A DNA stretch of 64,000 nucleotides from Histomonas meleagridis (GCA_020186115.1 WSYJ01000092.1:532001-596000); one strand, 5' to 3'; counted from the first letter of the stretch, positions 1 through 10,248 are shown. The notes: generated from the sequence alone by a model not told the origin. Translations and numbers: made by a program.

Positions 1-112
1 AACCGAATTTCTTTGATATGATTTCGAGAAATTTTCATTCCAAAGCAACACTAAATTTAAATGAAATTATGACATGTGAACTGAAAACTCGACCAAAAGT
101 AAATTTTCCCAT

Positions 113-1159
113 ATGACAACAAAATTATTGCAAGATTTAGAATCTCTTGAAGAAATTATTTTTAATTTAAGAGAAGACAACATTTTCGAATCTATTTATT
201 CAGTCATTCTCCTAATAAAAAATAATGATATATCTCCTTATTCAAACTTTATTATCAGTAGATTGATATATTCATCATTTCTTTCACAAGAAAAAGATTT
301 TAGTTTATATATTAATTTCATGAAACAAATTGAAATCAAAGAAAATGAACATAATGAATTGATTAATAGGTTTACAGATTTTCTTCTTGGTATAGATTCA
401 CAAGAATCATATTTTATTCTAGAAAAAATGATTGAAATGAATTTAATATCATCAAAATTAGTTGAGGGCATAAACATATTTTATTTCGCACATCATTTTC
501 CAAATAAATCAGTAGATGATTTACAAATTCAATATGATTTATCATCACATAAATATCATAAAATAAGTTATGAAGAACTTTCACGAAATGATTGGGAACT
601 TCATAAACAATATATTAAAGAAGGAGTTAATCCAAACGAAATTGCCAAAATAATTCGAAATGATGAAATCGAAAAACTTCAAGAAATATCATCACAAGAA
701 AACTTTGATTTTAATCAAAAAATTGAGCCATCACTTTATGAAAGATGTTCATTTGTTAATAAAGAAAATGTTACATTAATTGATTATGCAGCATTTTTTG
801 GATCAATTAAATGTTTTAAGCATTTACTTATTAATGGTGTAAATGTATATAATACAGGAAAATATGCAGTTGCAGGTGGAAATCTGGAGATTATTCATTT
901 GTGTGAACAAAATCATTCATCTTTTAAAGGATCTATAAAAGCATCAATTAAGCTCCATAAAAATGACATATTTAAATATTTATATGAAAATAAAATTGGA
1001 GAAATCAAATATTCTGTTGAACTTTTAAAAATACTTTTATCTAATAGATTTATTAATTTTAAAATATTTAACTTTTTACTTGAACAAAACGTAATTAATT
1101 TTAATGATATTTCTAATGATGTTTATCGATTATTTATAAAATTATTTATAATAATTTGA
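113..1159 (+). CDS. DUF3447/ankyrin lead exon, array gene 1
   Basis: This is the N-terminal part (348 aa) of a trichomonad-type DUF3447/ankyrin protein. The family signature lies at about residues 155-290: an NDWELHKQYIKEG motif, then IAKIIRNDEIEKLQEIS, then LYERCSFVNKENVTLIDYAAFFG and GKYAVAGGNLEIIHLCEQN. The preceding 150 residues are helical and typical of these leads. ATG at 113 is the first Met and follows a TTTTCCCA box. The frame stops at 1159 inside a spacer-like AT-rich stretch, and ankyrin modules resume at 1201 in another frame. The real gene probably runs to the TGA at 2953-2955 if spacers are removed. Molecular function is unknown; ankyrin proteins usually mediate protein binding. 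Three close paralogues lie in this window. Confidence 0.85.
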   Translation: MTTKLLQDLESLEEIIFNLREDNIFESIYSVILLIKNNDISPYSNFIISRLIYSSFLSQEKDFSLYINFMKQIEIKENEHNELINRFTDFLLGIDSQESYFILEKMIEMNLISSKLVEGINIFYFAHHFPNKSVDDLQIQYDLSSHKYHKISYEELSRNDWELHKQYIKEGVNPNEIAKIIRNDEIEKLQEISSQENFDFNQKIEPSLYERCSFVNKENVTLIDYAAFFGSIKCFKHLLINGVNVYNTGKYAVAGGNLEIIHLCEQNHSSFKGSIKASIKLHKNDIFKYLYENKIGEIKYSVELLKILLSNRFINFKIFNFLLEQNVINFNDISNDVYRLFIKLFIII

Positions 1160-1200
1160 TATTATAAAGTAATATTCGGAAATTATTTAAAATATTTGTA

Positions 1201-2955
1201 ACAGCACTTATTTTGGCATCATCAAATGGTCATATAGAAATAGTTAAATTACTTCTTGAACAAGAAGGAATTGATATTAATGCTAAAGATATTTATTTGT
1301 TTTATTTAAAATTTATTTTAATAATTTCATATTTCAAAATAATATTTAGAAATTGTTTCAATCATTTAAAACAGCACTTATGTTTGCATCTGAATATGGT
1401 CATACAGAAATAGTTAAATTACTTCTTGAACAAGAAGGAATTGATATTAATGCTAAAAATATTAATTTGTTTTGTTTAAAATTTATTTTAATAATTTTAT
1501 ATTTCAAAATAATATTTGGAAATTATTTAAATTATTTTGGACAGCACTTATGAAAGCATCTTCAAATGGTCATACAGAAATAGTTAAATTACTTCTTGAA
1601 CAAAAAGGAATTGAAATTAATGCTAAAGATGTTTATTTGTCTCATTTAATATTTATTTTAATAATTTTATATTTTAAAATAATATTTGGAAATTATTTAA
1701 ATTATTTGAAACAGCACTTATTTATGCATCTTCAAATGGTCATACAGAAATCGTTCAGTTACTCCTTAAACAAGAAGGAATTGATATTAATAAAGATAAA
1801 ATTTATATGTTTTATTTAATATTATATAAAAATATATGAAAATTTTTTAAGTTATTTAAAACTGCATTTATGTATGCATCTGAAAAAGGTCATACAAAAA
1901 TAGTTAAATTACTTCTTAAACAAAAAGGAATTGATATTAATGCTAAAAATATTTATTTGTTTTATTTTGGGTTTGTTTTAATAATTTCATATTTTAAAAT
2001 ATTGCTTGGAAATTATTTAAAATATTTGATACAGCACTTATTTATGCATCTTCAAATGGTCATATAAAAATAGTGAAATTACTTCTTGAACAAAAGGGAA
2101 TTGATATTAATGCTAAAGATATTTATTTGTTTTATTTAATATTAATTTTAATAATTTAATATTTCAAAATAAAATTTGGAAATTATTTAAATTATTTGAA
2201 ACAGCACTTATGTATGCATCTGAAAATGGTCGTACAGAAATAGTTAAATTACTTCTTGAACAAGAAGGAATTGATATTAATGCTAAAAATATTAATTTGT
2301 TTTGTTTAAAATTTATTTTTATAATTTTCTATTACAAAATAATATTTGGAAATTATTTAAAATATTTAATACAGCACTTTTTTTTTCATCTAAAAATGGT
2401 AATACAGAAATTGTTAAATTACTTCTTGAACAAAAAGGTATTGATATTAATGCTAATGTTATTTATTTGTTTTGTTTAAGATTTATTTTAATATTTTGAT
2501 ATTTCAAAATAATATTTAGAAATTGTTTCAATCATTTTGGACAGCACTTATAACAGGATCTAGATATGGTAATACAGAAATTGTTAAATTACTTCTTAAA
2601 CAAGGAGGAATTGATATTAATGCTAAAGATATTTATTTGTTTTATTTAAAATTTATTTTAATAATTTCATATTTCAAAATAATATTTGGAAATTGTTTAA
2701 ATCATTTTGGACAGCACTTATGTTTGCATCTGAATATGGTCATACAGAAATAGTTAAATTACTTCTTGAGCAAGAAGGAATTGATATTAATGCTAAAGAT
2801 ATTTATATGTTTTGTTTAATTATTATTTTGATATTTTGATATTTCAAAATAATATTTGGAAATTATTTACATTATTTAATACAGCACTTATATTTGCATC
2901 TAAAAAAGGTCATACAGAAATAGTTAAATTACTTTGTGGGAAAAGTGATTTGTGA
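1201..2955 (+). repeat. Tandem ankyrin array 1: 11 modules, 170 bp period
   Basis: Eleven ankyrin modules begin with Thr-Ala-Leu codons at 1201, 1371, 1541, 1711, 1861, 2031, 2201, 2371, 2541, 2711 and 2881. All steps are 170 bp except 1711-1861 (150 bp). Each module reads TALMxASxNGHTEIVKLLL followed by EQxGIDINAKD and has no internal stop. Between modules lies an AT-rich spacer with a conserved core AATAATATTTGGAAATTATT. Several spacers contain stops in the ankyrin frame, for example in the units starting at 1711, 2031, 2371 and 2711. The last module ends in a plausible C-terminus (CGKSDL, TGA 2953-2955), which argues that the array is the 3' part of the gene starting at 113. How the frame is joined is unresolved. 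Confidence 0.85.
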
Positions 2956-3373
2956 AATGGATTCAAAATTAAAAAAAATGATTTACAAAATATTTTTTGG
3001 TGCACCCCCAAAAGTTAACATAACAAAAATTATCTTTCAATAAAAGTTAAGTCTGCATCACTTGTTGAAAAGTATTTTTTCTGGATGTTAGATATCAATT
3101 ATTTTTGAAATGACACAACAATATTTATACATATATGAATTGATTTATAGTAAATACTATTGATTTAATAGAACTAACTTTGAAACAGGGAATACATAAA
3201 ATTATATATTTGTGCTATCACCTTGCAGAATCTATAAATTTTGAACATTTGGCGATTATTTTACCTTGTGGCGCAACGATAGAAATTTTCAATACCAATT
3301 TTGTATGTTTTATAGTTATTTGAATTTCAATTTTTTCAAAAAAATATAACCGTCCAATTAACATCATATTATA
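2956..3373. other. Intergenic region, array 1 to membrane protein
   Basis: AT-rich and without a supportable gene on either strand. It must hold the promoter of the gene at 3374; a TCATATTATA stretch lies directly before that ATG. Confidence 0.5.
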
Positions 3374-4000
3374 ATGTTCGATGGGCAATTTCAAGTAAAG
3401 GCCACAACTATTATAAATGTAATGATGGTGTTCTTTTACTTTTCAGGGATAATAATGTCATTTGTTATTTCTATAAAGTGGATGAACGATGGAACTTTCC
3501 TTTATTCAAAAGATAAGGCAGTTGATTTCTTTTCTAATGCATTTTCAGAAATGATTTTATTACCAATAGAGGTATTCTTTGCATTTTTAGTTTGGTTCAA
3601 TTGCTGCTGCAGCTGTCGTTGTTGCCAAAGCAAATGCGCTGCCAAATTTTTCATATACGCAGCAGCAATCATCAGTTTATGTACAATTATTAATTACATT
3701 ATTAGTACGATAGCAACAAGACCAACAAGATGCGAACAATTTTTAAATCATTCAGAAAGAATGACAAACGAAGCTATCACCAGGTGTTTTAACTACAATG
3801 GTAAAAATGCTGCCGTACTTGTATACTATACAATAACTCATGTATTATTCTTTTTATACTTACGGGCAACAAACTATGGACTACCACAAGACGCTGAAAC
3901 TCAATCAATACCATTGGTAGAGGATGAACAACATGTTTATGTTCAAGTACCTGCCACAATTCCTGTCACACAACAAGTAAACTACAATCAATTTTACTAA
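3374..4000 (+). CDS. Four-span membrane protein, unknown function
   Basis: A 208-residue protein with four hydrophobic segments, at about residues 12-34, 58-76, 86-108 and 145-165. A Cys-rich cytoplasmic-type loop (CCCSCRCCQSKC, about 77-88) follows the second segment and could be palmitoylated. The long loop between segments 3 and 4 has Cys and an N-glycosylation-like site. The hydrophilic C-tail ends in NYNQFY and contains tyrosine motifs of the type used in endocytic sorting. The layout is tetraspanin-like, but the tetraspanin CCG signature is absent, so I do not assign that family. TAA is followed by AA, giving the TAAA expected of trichomonad 3' ends. Confidence 0.7.
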   Translation: MFDGQFQVKATTIINVMMVFFYFSGIIMSFVISIKWMNDGTFLYSKDKAVDFFSNAFSEMILLPIEVFFAFLVWFNCCCSCRCCQSKCAAKFFIYAAAIISLCTIINYIISTIATRPTRCEQFLNHSERMTNEAITRCFNYNGKNAAVLVYYTITHVLFFLYLRATNYGLPQDAETQSIPLVEDEQHVYVQVPATIPVTQQVNYNQFY

Positions 4001-4223
4001 AAATTGGTTTCGGTAACATATAATTTATTGAAATGGATTTAACATGAAACGTAATAAATGGGAAAAATTAAAATTATTATATTTGAAAAAATTTTATTGT
4101 AAATGTTGAGAGATAACTTTACTCATAACGAATATGTAATATATTGGTGTTAAAAAAATGAAAAACACCTTCAAGTTGAATTTGTTAAATTTTTATTTGT
4201 TATTTATTTTTTTGGAAATTTTT

Positions 4224-4238
4224 GGGGTATCCTAAAAT
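4224..4238 (+). promoter_or_regulatory. Candidate core promoter element GGGGTATCCTAAAAT
   Basis: These 15 nt occur 18 nt before the ATG of the pseudokinase-Sel1 gene and again, unchanged, at 21912-21926 before the OST48 gene. Exact sharing at a similar distance from two unrelated start codons suggests a promoter or initiator element. A partial match (TATCCTAAA) precedes the ATG at 10006. Confidence 0.4.
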
Positions 4239-4256
4239 TTAACGTTCTTTTGGTAG

Positions 4257-6899
4257 ATGGATGGATCTTTTGATATAAATCAGTATCGCATTCTCAGAAA
4301 GCTTGGAAAATCAGGCACAATTATTTTGTATGAAAATATTGTAAGTAAGAAAGTTTTTGCTTTTAAAGAATATTTTGATCTGATTTCAATATCAGAACAA
4401 GTTGAAAAAAAAATCACTGAATTTTGTAAAATCAATCACCCATCAATTGGAAAAATTATCGGTAAAATAAATCCTCAATCTGGTCACTCTTTACGTCTTG
4501 TTTCTGAATATTATCCAAATGGCTCACTTGAAGATTTAATCATAAAAATATCAAAAAAGAATCCTCCAAAATGGTATAATCCGACAGTGATATCAAAGAT
4601 CATATTTGGTACTGCAGTTGGTTTAAGCAAACTTCATGAAAATAATATTATTCATGGTAATCTCAAACCTAGTAATATTCTTATTTCATCTGATTTTACA
4701 CCTAAGATCATGGATATTAGTGTCAATTCCATTACAGCTAATTCCCAATATTGTGCGCCCGAAATTTTTTTAGGAACAAATGATTATACTCCATCCATCG
4801 ATATTTATTCATTTGGTATGCTTCTATGTTTTATATATGTCCAAGAGTCACCATTTGATGAATCATTACCATTAGTTGATCTTGGTGATTTTGTCATTGA
4901 TGGAGAACGCCCTATTTTACCCGGTTCCATTCCAGAACATATCCAACAGCTTATAGAACTTTGTTGGTCAACCAAACCCAGTGATCGGCCGACATTAAAT
5001 TATCTCATACGAATATTATCAGAAGAAAATTATTTATATCCCGGCACCGACGTAGCATCATTTAATGAATATAAATCACTTTTACTTAACGACAAGCCTA
5101 ATAAACCACAAGGTGATCCGGAACGAATGTATCGTTATGCATTAATGATGAAAAAACGCGGAACATCCGAAACAAAACACTTTCGGGAAGCCGCGCGATA
5201 CTTTCAAGCAGCCGCAGATTGCGGCCATGTCGAGTCTATGGTTGAATATGGCCTTCTTTTACAAAAAGGCATTGGCGCACATATTAATTTAGAAGAATCG
5301 AAAAAATACTTCAAAATGGCCGCGAAAAACGGAAACATTGATGGGATTTTACAATACGGAAATATGTTAGAAAGCAACAACGAAATAAATAAAGCTGCGA
5401 AATATTATAAAATTGCGTCCGAAAAAGGAAATTATGAAGCGATATATAAATTAGCGATATTAGGAAGTAAAATTGGATTAACTCAAAAGCAAATTATTGA
5501 GAACTTTAAAATCGCTGCTGATAATGGAATTATTGAAGCAGCATATCAATACGCATTAATGTTAAAAGAAACTAATGAAAAAGAATCAATAAAATACTTC
5601 AAAATCGCTGCTGATAAAGGCGATGGGAAATCTTCTTTTGAACTTTCGCAACTATTAAAATTAAAGCCTAAAACTAATTTAAATGAAATTGCGCATTATT
5701 TAAAGATATCCGCTGATAATGGAATCATTAAAGGATGTTTGCAATATGCTTTATTATTAGAAACAAGTAAAATATTTTATGAGCGACTTAATGACATTAT
5801 AAAATATTTTAAAATATCCGTAGAAAATGGTAACGAAAAAATCGCTATGTATCAAATGTATATGTTTTTACATTTCGGTATAACTATTCCAAAGAATGAA
5901 GAAGAAGCGATGAAAATGCTTCAACTTTCTTCGAGTTTATCATATTTTCCTGCGTTATATCGTTGCGCGTTAATAATGCAATATAATGATAACGTTGTTG
6001 AATATCGAAATGAATCCGCAAAATACTTTAAGAAAGCCGCGGATTTAAATAACGTTGATGCGATTTATCATTATGCGATTATGAAATTAACTGGTTGCCA
6101 TAACATACGAAAGAGTATTAAAGAAGCGAAAAAATATTTTCAAATTGCTTCTGATAATAATAATATTTATGCATTGTATCAATATGTTTTAATGTTATTT
6201 CTATCGAATGATGAAAATGAGTTATTAATATACTTAAAGAAAGCTGCTGATAATGGTATAATTGAAGCAATATATCAATACGCATTGTTAATAAAGTCGA
6301 ATCCTAAGCAAAAAGATTTATCAACGAAATATTTTAAAATGATTTCGAATGATAATAACTTCATGAATGATAAATTATATTTAAAAGCTTTAGAGTTTTT
6401 GACTAATAAAAATTCATATCTAAAACATAACGAAATAATCGAATTATTTAAAGCCGCTTCGAAAGATAACACGAATGCGTTATATTTATATTCTTTGATT
6501 TTACAATTAACTTCTTCGAATAATAATAATAATAACATTTTATCGATGAAATGTTTGAAAGAAGCTGCGGATAGAGGACATGTCGATGCTGCGTATAGAT
6601 ATGCATTGATAATTAAAACTGGTGGATATGGAATAAAGAAAAATTTGCTTGAAAGCGCTTTTTATATGAAAAAGGCTGCTGACGGAGGTCACATAAACGC
6701 AATGTATCAATACGCGCTGATTAAACATTTGGGAGTCGGAGTTAATTGCGATGATGATGAAGCATTAATATATTTTAAAATGTCCGCCCAAAATGGTAAC
6801 GTCGATGCAATGTATCAATGCGCTATGATGCTAATAAACGTGGATAACGTAGAGGCAAGAAAATACTTTGTAATGGCGAATGAAAATGTAATGGAATAA
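4257..6899 (+). CDS. Pseudokinase-like domain fused to Sel1 repeats
   Basis: 880 residues. Residues about 9-255 form a protein kinase fold: degenerate glycine loop (LGKSGT, 16-21), conserved Lys37, catalytic loop HGNLKPSN at 133-140, DIS at 153-155 in place of DFG, APE-like CAPEI at 166-170, and a SIDIYSFGMLL helix. The catalytic HRD aspartate is Asn135 and the glycine loop is weak, so catalysis is doubtful, although the metal-binding Asp153 remains. Residues about 285-880 are Sel1-like repeats with the pattern AxxYFKxAADxGxxxAxYQYALM. Kinase-Sel1 fusions are abundant in trichomonads; the Sel1 superhelix is expected to scaffold partners. ATG 4257 follows the shared GGGGTATCCTAAAAT box. The stop overlaps TAAA. 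Confidence 0.85.
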   Translation: MDGSFDINQYRILRKLGKSGTIILYENIVSKKVFAFKEYFDLISISEQVEKKITEFCKINHPSIGKIIGKINPQSGHSLRLVSEYYPNGSLEDLIIKISKKNPPKWYNPTVISKIIFGTAVGLSKLHENNIIHGNLKPSNILISSDFTPKIMDISVNSITANSQYCAPEIFLGTNDYTPSIDIYSFGMLLCFIYVQESPFDESLPLVDLGDFVIDGERPILPGSIPEHIQQLIELCWSTKPSDRPTLNYLIRILSEENYLYPGTDVASFNEYKSLLLNDKPNKPQGDPERMYRYALMMKKRGTSETKHFREAARYFQAAADCGHVESMVEYGLLLQKGIGAHINLEESKKYFKMAAKNGNIDGILQYGNMLESNNEINKAAKYYKIASEKGNYEAIYKLAILGSKIGLTQKQIIENFKIAADNGIIEAAYQYALMLKETNEKESIKYFKIAADKGDGKSSFELSQLLKLKPKTNLNEIAHYLKISADNGIIKGCLQYALLLETSKIFYERLNDIIKYFKISVENGNEKIAMYQMYMFLHFGITIPKNEEEAMKMLQLSSSLSYFPALYRCALIMQYNDNVVEYRNESAKYFKKAADLNNVDAIYHYAIMKLTGCHNIRKSIKEAKKYFQIASDNNNIYALYQYVLMLFLSNDENELLIYLKKAADNGIIEAIYQYALLIKSNPKQKDLSTKYFKMISNDNNFMNDKLYLKALEFLTNKNSYLKHNEIIELFKAASKDNTNALYLYSLILQLTSSNNNNNNILSMKCLKEAADRGHVDAAYRYALIIKTGGYGIKKNLLESAFYMKKAADGGHINAMYQYALIKHLGVGVNCDDDEALIYFKMSAQNGNVDAMYQCAMMLINVDNVEARKYFVMANENVME

Positions 6900-7673
6900 A
6901 TAATAAAATATTATATTTATTTGTTTTGCAAATTTATGGGAAAATGTTAAATAATTTGAACTTTATGAATTCTTGTTTATAAATGATTATAAATAACTTC
7001 TTCGTATAAAACAAAAAAATTTGAAGTTGGAAAATTTATACTTAATAATAATATTTCAAAATAATATTTAAAAATTATTCAAAATATTTAGAACATTGAT
7101 CTTTCATGGGAAAGAGATTTATGTTTTTGATATAAGATATCAATAACTCATAAAATGCACTTTAAAAATATTTGGAAATTATTTATATTCTTTTATACAG
7201 GATTTATTTGGGTACCTGTTAATTGTATTGAAATAGTAAATTTATTTCTTGAACAAATAAAAAAAATTGATATTAATGCTTAAAGTATTTTTTTTTTTAT
7301 TGAAATTGTATATTGCAAAATATTATTTAGAAATTATTTACAATATTTCAATCAACACTTATGAGTGTTTCAACTCGAAATGACAGTGTATGAAATGAAA
7401 AAGACATTTTGATATAAATAAATATATTATTATAATTAATTAATGTGATATTTTTATGATTAGTGAAAGAACATATTTCATAAAGTTTTAAATCTCGTAA
7501 TTTTCGAAAATTTCTAAGTTAAATAATATTAATATTATTTTTATTGATTAAATTTTTATTAAAGTATTTCAATGATATGTAAAATATGGTGTGTTACTCA
7601 AAAAACAAAAAATATTTTTGATTTAATTTTTACTGCAACACATTTAAAACAACATTTTATTACAAATTTTTTC
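6900..7673 (+). pseudogene. Decayed ankyrin module with spacer remnants
   Basis: No intact gene. A degraded ankyrin module can be read at about 7205-7290 (GAAATAGTAAATTTATTTC, then TTGATATTAATGCTTAAAG). It is flanked by spacer-type sequence at 7045-7085 and 7310-7365. The consensus is interrupted by indels and a stop after the Asn-Ala codons. It appears to be a fragment of a DUF3447/ankyrin array left between two unrelated genes. The rest is featureless AT-rich DNA. Confidence 0.6.
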
Positions 7674-9482
7674 TTATTTTTCCACTTTATATATTATTGC
7701 CACTCCTTTATTTTCAGGTTTCAACAATTGTCTTTCTCTACACAATTTCCAAACATTTTCAATATTTTCGAACTCGAAACTCAAATAATCGAAAGCGAAG
7801 CAAACATTTTCACGTTCGCAGACGTATTCATCATATTTATATCTTTGAGAAAAATGTGTTAATAACACGAATTTTGCGTTACACATATTTGCCACCTCCA
7901 ACGCATCATCCATAGTACTATGCATATATTTCAACGCATTTTCCCAATGGTTTTTTGCGTCAATATAAGTACATTCGTGCAACAACAAATCACATTTATT
8001 CCCAATGAAATTCGAAAACTTCAAATTCTCCTCATATCTTCCGAGTTTATCACCGGAATACGCAAACACATATCCACCAAACAACTCAAACACACACGCC
8101 ATAGAATCAGTTGTTCTATGTCTCACTTTCATTGATCGAATTAAAGTCGATTTTATTCGCGTTGGCTCAAATCTATCATAAAATTTCATGTGGAAATATC
8201 CTTTCGAATAAAATTTCTCTTCTTTATACATTAAGTCTGTATAAAGCTCATCATCAGTGAACACATTTATTTCGGCGTTCGTGACTTCAGATCGTTTCTT
8301 TAACAGTAATAAAATCCCATTAATATGATCGAAGTGATGATGCGATATATAAATTGCATTTAAATTTAATAAAATGTGTTTAACATTTTCGCGCCCATAT
8401 TTTTGAGTAAGACGCTCAACATAACCTTCGCCTGTGTCAATGGCTATAAAGCCATCAATCGTATGAAGTAAATATCCAGAAATACTTCGGCTGCTTGATG
8501 ATTTGCCTGAAGTTGTCCCTAACACTGTTAACCCAAATGTTTTCACTTGTGGAAGTGGACATATTTGAAATGGAACATATTCAGTTTCAATTTGTGTTGG
8601 AACAAAATTATTGTTAACGAAATTATAATTTTCAAATTGCTGTAATGATTTGAAATGTGATGGTAAATTAATTGATTTTGTTTCAAATGAAAGTGGTGTT
8701 ATAATACCATTGGAATTATGATAAAATTTATTGAAATCCTTAAAAACTAAATTAATAAGAATAGGGCTATCGGCGAAATAAAAATTATTTGAATTGGACT
8801 TGAAAAAGTCGGTGTAAACCTCTGAATATAAATTAGGTGAGGTGAAGTGAAAAATTGCAGAAAAATTTGAAACGTCTGTTGGAAGAAATTGGAGATCATT
8901 AATGTCATAACAATCACAAATAAGGACTCTAGCTTTATGTGTAACAGTAATAAATACATCGCTTTTTTGAACTGTGATTCCATTTGGAAGTGTAACACTT
9001 CCCTTATTGGATAATTCCCAGATATAGTCCTTTCCATTAACACCATTACTTTGGAAAATATTAAAACTTGTGGTTCGCTCTGAAGATTGTATATGAACAT
9101 CATAGAAATATGATTTAGACATTTTAATGGATTGAACATTAATATTTTTATCAGAAAAAGAATCAGTAGTTTTGGCACTGTACGAATCAAAGCCGCTATA
9201 ATCAAAGTTTTTTAATTGAAAATCAGCAAAATCTTCCGGACATGTGATTTCAAAATTTAATTGTGAGGAATAATTGCACACCATTTCAAGATGTCCATTT
9301 GTAGCTTCAGGGTTAATGCTTGTAGCAAAGAAATGCTTGATGGTTTTTTTAGAAAATGAACATTGTTTTTTTTGGTTTAATAAAGGTGGAATATTGAATA
9401 TGTAAGCATCTTTCCCAATAGAAATTTGAAGTGAAGGGGAAGAATCACATTCTCTCCCAGATAAAACGTGGAAGGAAATCAT
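7674..9482 (-). CDS. tRNase Z, long form (ELAC2-like)
   Basis: Metallo-beta-lactamase-fold endonuclease that removes 3' trailers from tRNA precursors. With ATG at 9482 the protein has 602 residues; an upstream in-frame TTG is not a plausible start. The N-terminal half (ISFHVLSGRECDSSPSLQIS...) is the degenerate metallo-beta-lactamase half of long tRNase Z. The C-terminal half carries LGTTSGKSSSSRS (about 317), the metal motif SHHHFDHING (about 380), an LLHECTY segment, MHSTMDDA (about 520) and LTHFSQRY (about 542), matching ELAC2 motifs. The second motif residue is His (HHH) where HLH is more usual. It starts head to head with eL29, 107 bp away, so a shared promoter is likely. Confidence 0.9.
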   Translation of the reverse strand: MISFHVLSGRECDSSPSLQISIGKDAYIFNIPPLLNQKKQCSFSKKTIKHFFATSINPEATNGHLEMVCNYSSQLNFEITCPEDFADFQLKNFDYSGFDSYSAKTTDSFSDKNINVQSIKMSKSYFYDVHIQSSERTTSFNIFQSNGVNGKDYIWELSNKGSVTLPNGITVQKSDVFITVTHKARVLICDCYDINDLQFLPTDVSNFSAIFHFTSPNLYSEVYTDFFKSNSNNFYFADSPILINLVFKDFNKFYHNSNGIITPLSFETKSINLPSHFKSLQQFENYNFVNNNFVPTQIETEYVPFQICPLPQVKTFGLTVLGTTSGKSSSSRSISGYLLHTIDGFIAIDTGEGYVERLTQKYGRENVKHILLNLNAIYISHHHFDHINGILLLLKKRSEVTNAEINVFTDDELYTDLMYKEEKFYSKGYFHMKFYDRFEPTRIKSTLIRSMKVRHRTTDSMACVFELFGGYVFAYSGDKLGRYEENLKFSNFIGNKCDLLLHECTYIDAKNHWENALKYMHSTMDDALEVANMCNAKFVLLTHFSQRYKYDEYVCERENVCFAFDYLSFEFENIENVWKLCRERQLLKPENKGVAIIYKVEK

Positions 9483-9589
9483 TGGAAAAATCAGATCATT
9501 TAAACGTTTTCCTTTCAATAATTCAGTTGAAAAAAAGACAGAAAATTAACGGTGGAATTAACGGTTTCTTCTTGTGGTCGGCCTTTCGG

Positions 9590-9763
9590 ATGGCAAAACG
9601 AAGTAATACATCTGCACATAACAGGAGTCACCAATGGCACCGCAACGGAATCAAAAAGGCTAGAAATGTTCAACTTTGGTTCACAAAGGGAATGAACAGC
9701 AAATTCCTTAGAAATGTTAAAAGAGCTAAAGCAGGATTAACAAAGAAGGAAAAGAAAGAGTAA
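9590..9763 (+). CDS. RPL29: Ribosomal protein eL29
   Basis: A 57-residue large-subunit ribosomal protein. It begins MAKRSNTSAHNRSHQWHRNG and continues IKKARN...LKGM-like ...SKFLRNVKRAKAG, which matches the eukaryotic eL29 core (HNQSxKWHRNGIKK...DPKFLRNxxxAK). The protein is the short form, lacking the long C-terminal extension of animals. The ATG at 9590-9592 is the first one giving the family N-terminus; an open frame upstream is divergent-promoter DNA. TAA is followed by A, making TAAA. Confidence 0.95.
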   Translation: MAKRSNTSAHNRSHQWHRNGIKKARNVQLWFTKGMNSKFLRNVKRAKAGLTKKEKKE

Positions 9764-10005
9764 ACAACGGTTTCTTTAAGTAAATGCCAATAATTAAGTC
9801 TAATTTTATTTATTTTTTTCATTTAAATATCTAATCATTTTTTTCATGACACGATTTTTTTTTTAAATAATGAATGTATCCTTGATTTTTTTAAATATTT
9901 AAGGAGGAAATATGTGAAAATTCATGGGTTCATTTCGGTGTTTTTAATCCTTCTTTTAAAACCGTTTAAATGGGCAAATTAAAAGGGTAAACTATCCTAA
10001 ACAAC

Positions 10006-10248
10006 ATGGAACATAAAAAAGAAGCAGAAACTAATGAAGATAACCCAAGTTTATTTAAGCTAAAAGTTCAAATGTTAAAAAATGAAAGTGCTATTGTATC
10101 AATTTGTCAGAAGATCGAAAATTTAAATAATCTTGCTCAAAAGAGGAAAGAAATGAACAAAAAAATACGACAAAGGCAAACATGGGCATTATTGTTAATG
10201 CTGATTCTTTTCTTTGTTTTGTATTTTGCAGCAATTCGAGTTCAATAA
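10006..10248 (+). CDS. Small tail-anchored coiled-coil protein
   Basis: 80 residues. The first 57 are hydrophilic, with a heptad-like stretch at about 18-55 rich in Lys, Asn and Leu. A basic patch (KKIRQRQ) precedes a single C-terminal hydrophobic helix (about 60-76), ending in IRVQ. The layout is that of a tail-anchored protein; a divergent SNARE-like protein is possible, but no SNARE zero-layer can be assigned. The ATG follows a TATCCTAAA element, and the stop overlaps TAAA. Confidence 0.6.
   Translation: MEHKKEAETNEDNPSLFKLKVQMLKNESAIVSICQKIENLNNLAQKRKEMNKKIRQRQTWALLLMLILFFVLYFAAIRVQ

Noticed and set aside
1299-1374. Conventional 76 nt GT-AG introns in the arrays
   Set aside because: The length is 1 modulo 3 where 2 modulo 3 is needed, the GT is not kept in diverged spacers, and the AG belongs to the Thr-Ala codons.
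1360-1380. A -1 programmed frameshift at T TTA AAA joining ankyrin modules
   Set aside because: In the unit at 1371 the heptamer is perfect and would give the right frame, but other junctions read TTTTGGA, TTTGAAA, TTTAATA or TTTCTTA, so the slippery site is not conserved, and many spacers have stops before it.
1201-2955. CRISPR-like array because of the regular repeat and spacer
   Set aside because: The repeats encode ankyrin modules and the spacers are homologous to each other; gene content is eukaryotic.
3599-3660. Cys-rich segment as a zinc finger
   Set aside because: It lies in a membrane protein loop directly after a hydrophobic helix and lacks zinc-finger spacing.
8747-9205. Hydrophobic minus-strand ORF inside tRNase Z
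   Set aside because: It is a frame-shifted shadow of the tRNase Z gene without its own features.
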